From Spirulinaceae cyanobacterium SM2_1_0 (GTDB lineage: Bacteria > Cyanobacteriota > Cyanobacteriia > Cyanobacteriales > Spirulinaceae): a stretch of DNA of 64,000 bases. Below, in pieces: positions 63,757-64,000 of the stretch. The DNA is taken from contig JAAUTY010000002.1 in assembly GCA_012031265.1 (NCBI GenBank), positions 124,001-188,000 on the forward strand, in the 5' to 3' direction. A program made the translations under genes and the position numbers. Positions within the stretch are counted from its first letter, which is position 1. Each line of letters opens with the position of its first letter. Below the pieces are notes generated by a model. The model was not told the origin of the DNA. It ran no database searches and saw only the letters and a list, made by a program, of their open reading frames with translations.

Positions 63757-63836
63757 GTCTAACAATGCGTTGGTGCGGACGAAACAGGGGTTATCGGTGA
63801 GAGCTTGAGGTTACTTACCGCCGCACAACTTCACCG
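63757..63836 (+). other. attC-like recombination site of the cassette
   Basis: GTCTAAC (63757-63763) is complementary to GTTAGAC at the cassette's left end. The spacer AATGC is followed by L'' GTTGGTGCGGACG (63769-63781), which pairs with L' CGCCGCACAAC (63819-63829) through eleven pairs, leaving two bulged bases (G63773 and A63779). This asymmetry between arms is a hallmark of attC sites. The loop is 37 bases. TTCACC then G complete the right end. The circularised site would be about 86 bases, within the known attC range. Confidence 0.7.
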
Positions 63837-63900
63837 ATGGCGAGGTGGCGATCGCCCAGCTCCGGGAGAAGTTGCAGCAGCAGCCAGAGTGGGTATCAAA
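63836..63900 (+). pseudogene. parD: 3' part of parD and a possible parE start
   Basis: GAT GGC GAG GTG... encodes DGEVAIAQLREKLQQQPE, the C-terminal toxin-binding region of ParD, resuming after the cassette. The frame then reads TGG where a stop might have been, and overlapping it, GTG 63889 starts MGIKRYILASAA, which resembles the first residues of ParE-type toxins. That frame soon runs antisense into hisE and has no further ParE features, so the toxin gene has been lost. ParE assignment is weak; ParD is well supported. Confidence 0.6.
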
Positions 63901-63913
63901 CGCTACATCCTTG

Positions 63914-64000
63914 CTAGCGCCGCCGTGCCTGGAGCTGCCGGTAGACATCGCGCGGCGTCACGCCGTGGTGCGCCATCGCTACCAGGGTGTGGTAGAGCAG
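63914..64000 (-). CDS. hisE: C-terminus of phosphoribosyl-ATP pyrophosphatase (HisE or HisIE)
   Basis: The last 28 codons lie in the window, reading LLYHTLVAMAHHGVTPRDVY then RQLQARRR and TAG at 63914-63916. This is the conserved end of HisE (DLLYHxLVxLxxxxVxxxDVxxxLxxR). The gene continues to the right beyond the window, so whether it is a single HisE or a fused HisIE cannot be seen. It is convergent with parD and pheT. The pathway is histidine biosynthesis. Confidence 0.85.
   Translation of the reverse strand: MLYHTLVAMAHHGVTPRDVYRQLQARRR

Larger units (their letters stand above)
59950..63836 (+). mobile_element. integron-cassette-like island carrying an ATPase/protease pair
   Basis: A 3887-bp AT-rich segment. 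The left end is TTAGAC after a target G, forming GTTAGAC (59949-59955), an R'-type core site; the right end holds GTCTAAC (63757-63763, R'') and L''/L' arms of an attC-like hairpin. Removing it precisely restores the reading frame of parD. HIP1 octamers are absent inside, unlike the flanks, and codon use is A/T-rich, so the DNA is foreign. It carries two overlapping genes (60074-61120 and 61113-63701) and no integrase. Because only a single R' copy flanks it, insertion at a secondary site of the GWT type is inferred. Confidence 0.75.

Noticed and set aside
59946-63766. 14-bp inverted repeats ATTGTTAGACATCG / CGATGTCTAACAAT as transposon ends
   Set aside because: No transposase is present and no target duplication flanks them. 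The repeats are better explained as R' and R'' boxes of a cassette, because the parD join places the right border at 63836, 70 bases beyond the inverted repeat.
1-64000. CRISPR array, rRNA or tRNA genes
   Set aside because: No regularly spaced direct repeats of array type, no rRNA-like sequence and no tRNA T-loop/acceptor pattern were found by eye.

Overview
The window is chromosomal DNA from a cyanobacterium. It encodes the photosystem I core proteins PsaA and PsaB, the photosystem II subunit PsbI, a 1,4-dihydroxy-2-naphthoyl-CoA thioesterase (phylloquinone pathway), a DUF3769/LptD-like outer-membrane protein and several small proteins of cyanobacterial type. The palindromic octamer GCGATCGC (HIP1), a hallmark of many cyanobacteria, occurs throughout the GC-rich backbone. 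Genus cannot be decided from the sequence alone.

Layout. 0-4 kb: small membrane proteins, a YqiA-like esterase, glpD, and a translationally coupled pair (AtzF-C-like protein plus a 54-residue membrane protein). 5-11.4 kb: a frameshifted DICT-GAF histidine kinase, a GH10-like lipoprotein-type glycosidase, and the phosphonate-type ABC transporter phnD-phnE-phnC. 11.4-15 kb: a disturbed accessory stretch with an IS200/IS605-like end, a dispersed repeat, a frameshifted WD40 protein, a Bax-inhibitor-1 gene, a VapBC-like pair and a remnant of a second Bax-inhibitor gene. 15-19.5 kb: an exopolysaccharide pair (Wzc-like tyrosine autokinase overlapping a Wza-like export protein) and a PlsC acyltransferase. 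19.8-31.7 kb: housekeeping genes dnaX, a bestrophin channel, MOSC protein, htpG, the thioesterase, ilvC and a sensor kinase. 31.9-37.2 kb: remnants of a DUF4268-like gene, a solitary BREX-type ATPase (DUF2791), a TPR-like protein and a metal ABC transporter whose permease is frameshifted. 37.6-48 kb: an ABC1/UbiB kinase, psaB, psaA and small enzymes. 48-59.6 kb: the LptD-like protein, psbI, a TauE/SafE permease, gcvT, GH57, peroxiredoxin, thioredoxin and pheT. 59.7-64 kb: an AT-rich island inside a parD antitoxin gene, then the end of hisE.

The most notable locus is that island (59950-63836). It holds an overlapping AAA+ ATPase / S8 subtilase pair resembling the IetAS anti-phage systems. Its ends have the anatomy of an integron gene cassette: GTTAGAC at the left, and at the right an attC-like site with paired R and L boxes and two bulged bases. 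Removing exactly this segment rejoins parD in frame across the family motif GEG-I-D-GE. This implies integrase-type insertion at a secondary GAT site. No integrase gene is visible in the window.

A second unusual pattern is a roughly 95-130 bp dispersed repeat present five times. Every copy begins at the TAG stop codon of a gene, and most copies are bounded by CTAG at both ends, which suggests a non-autonomous element with a YTAR-like target that survives where it preserves stop codons. Three genes carry single-base frameshifts that could be real decay, slippage, or sequencing error.
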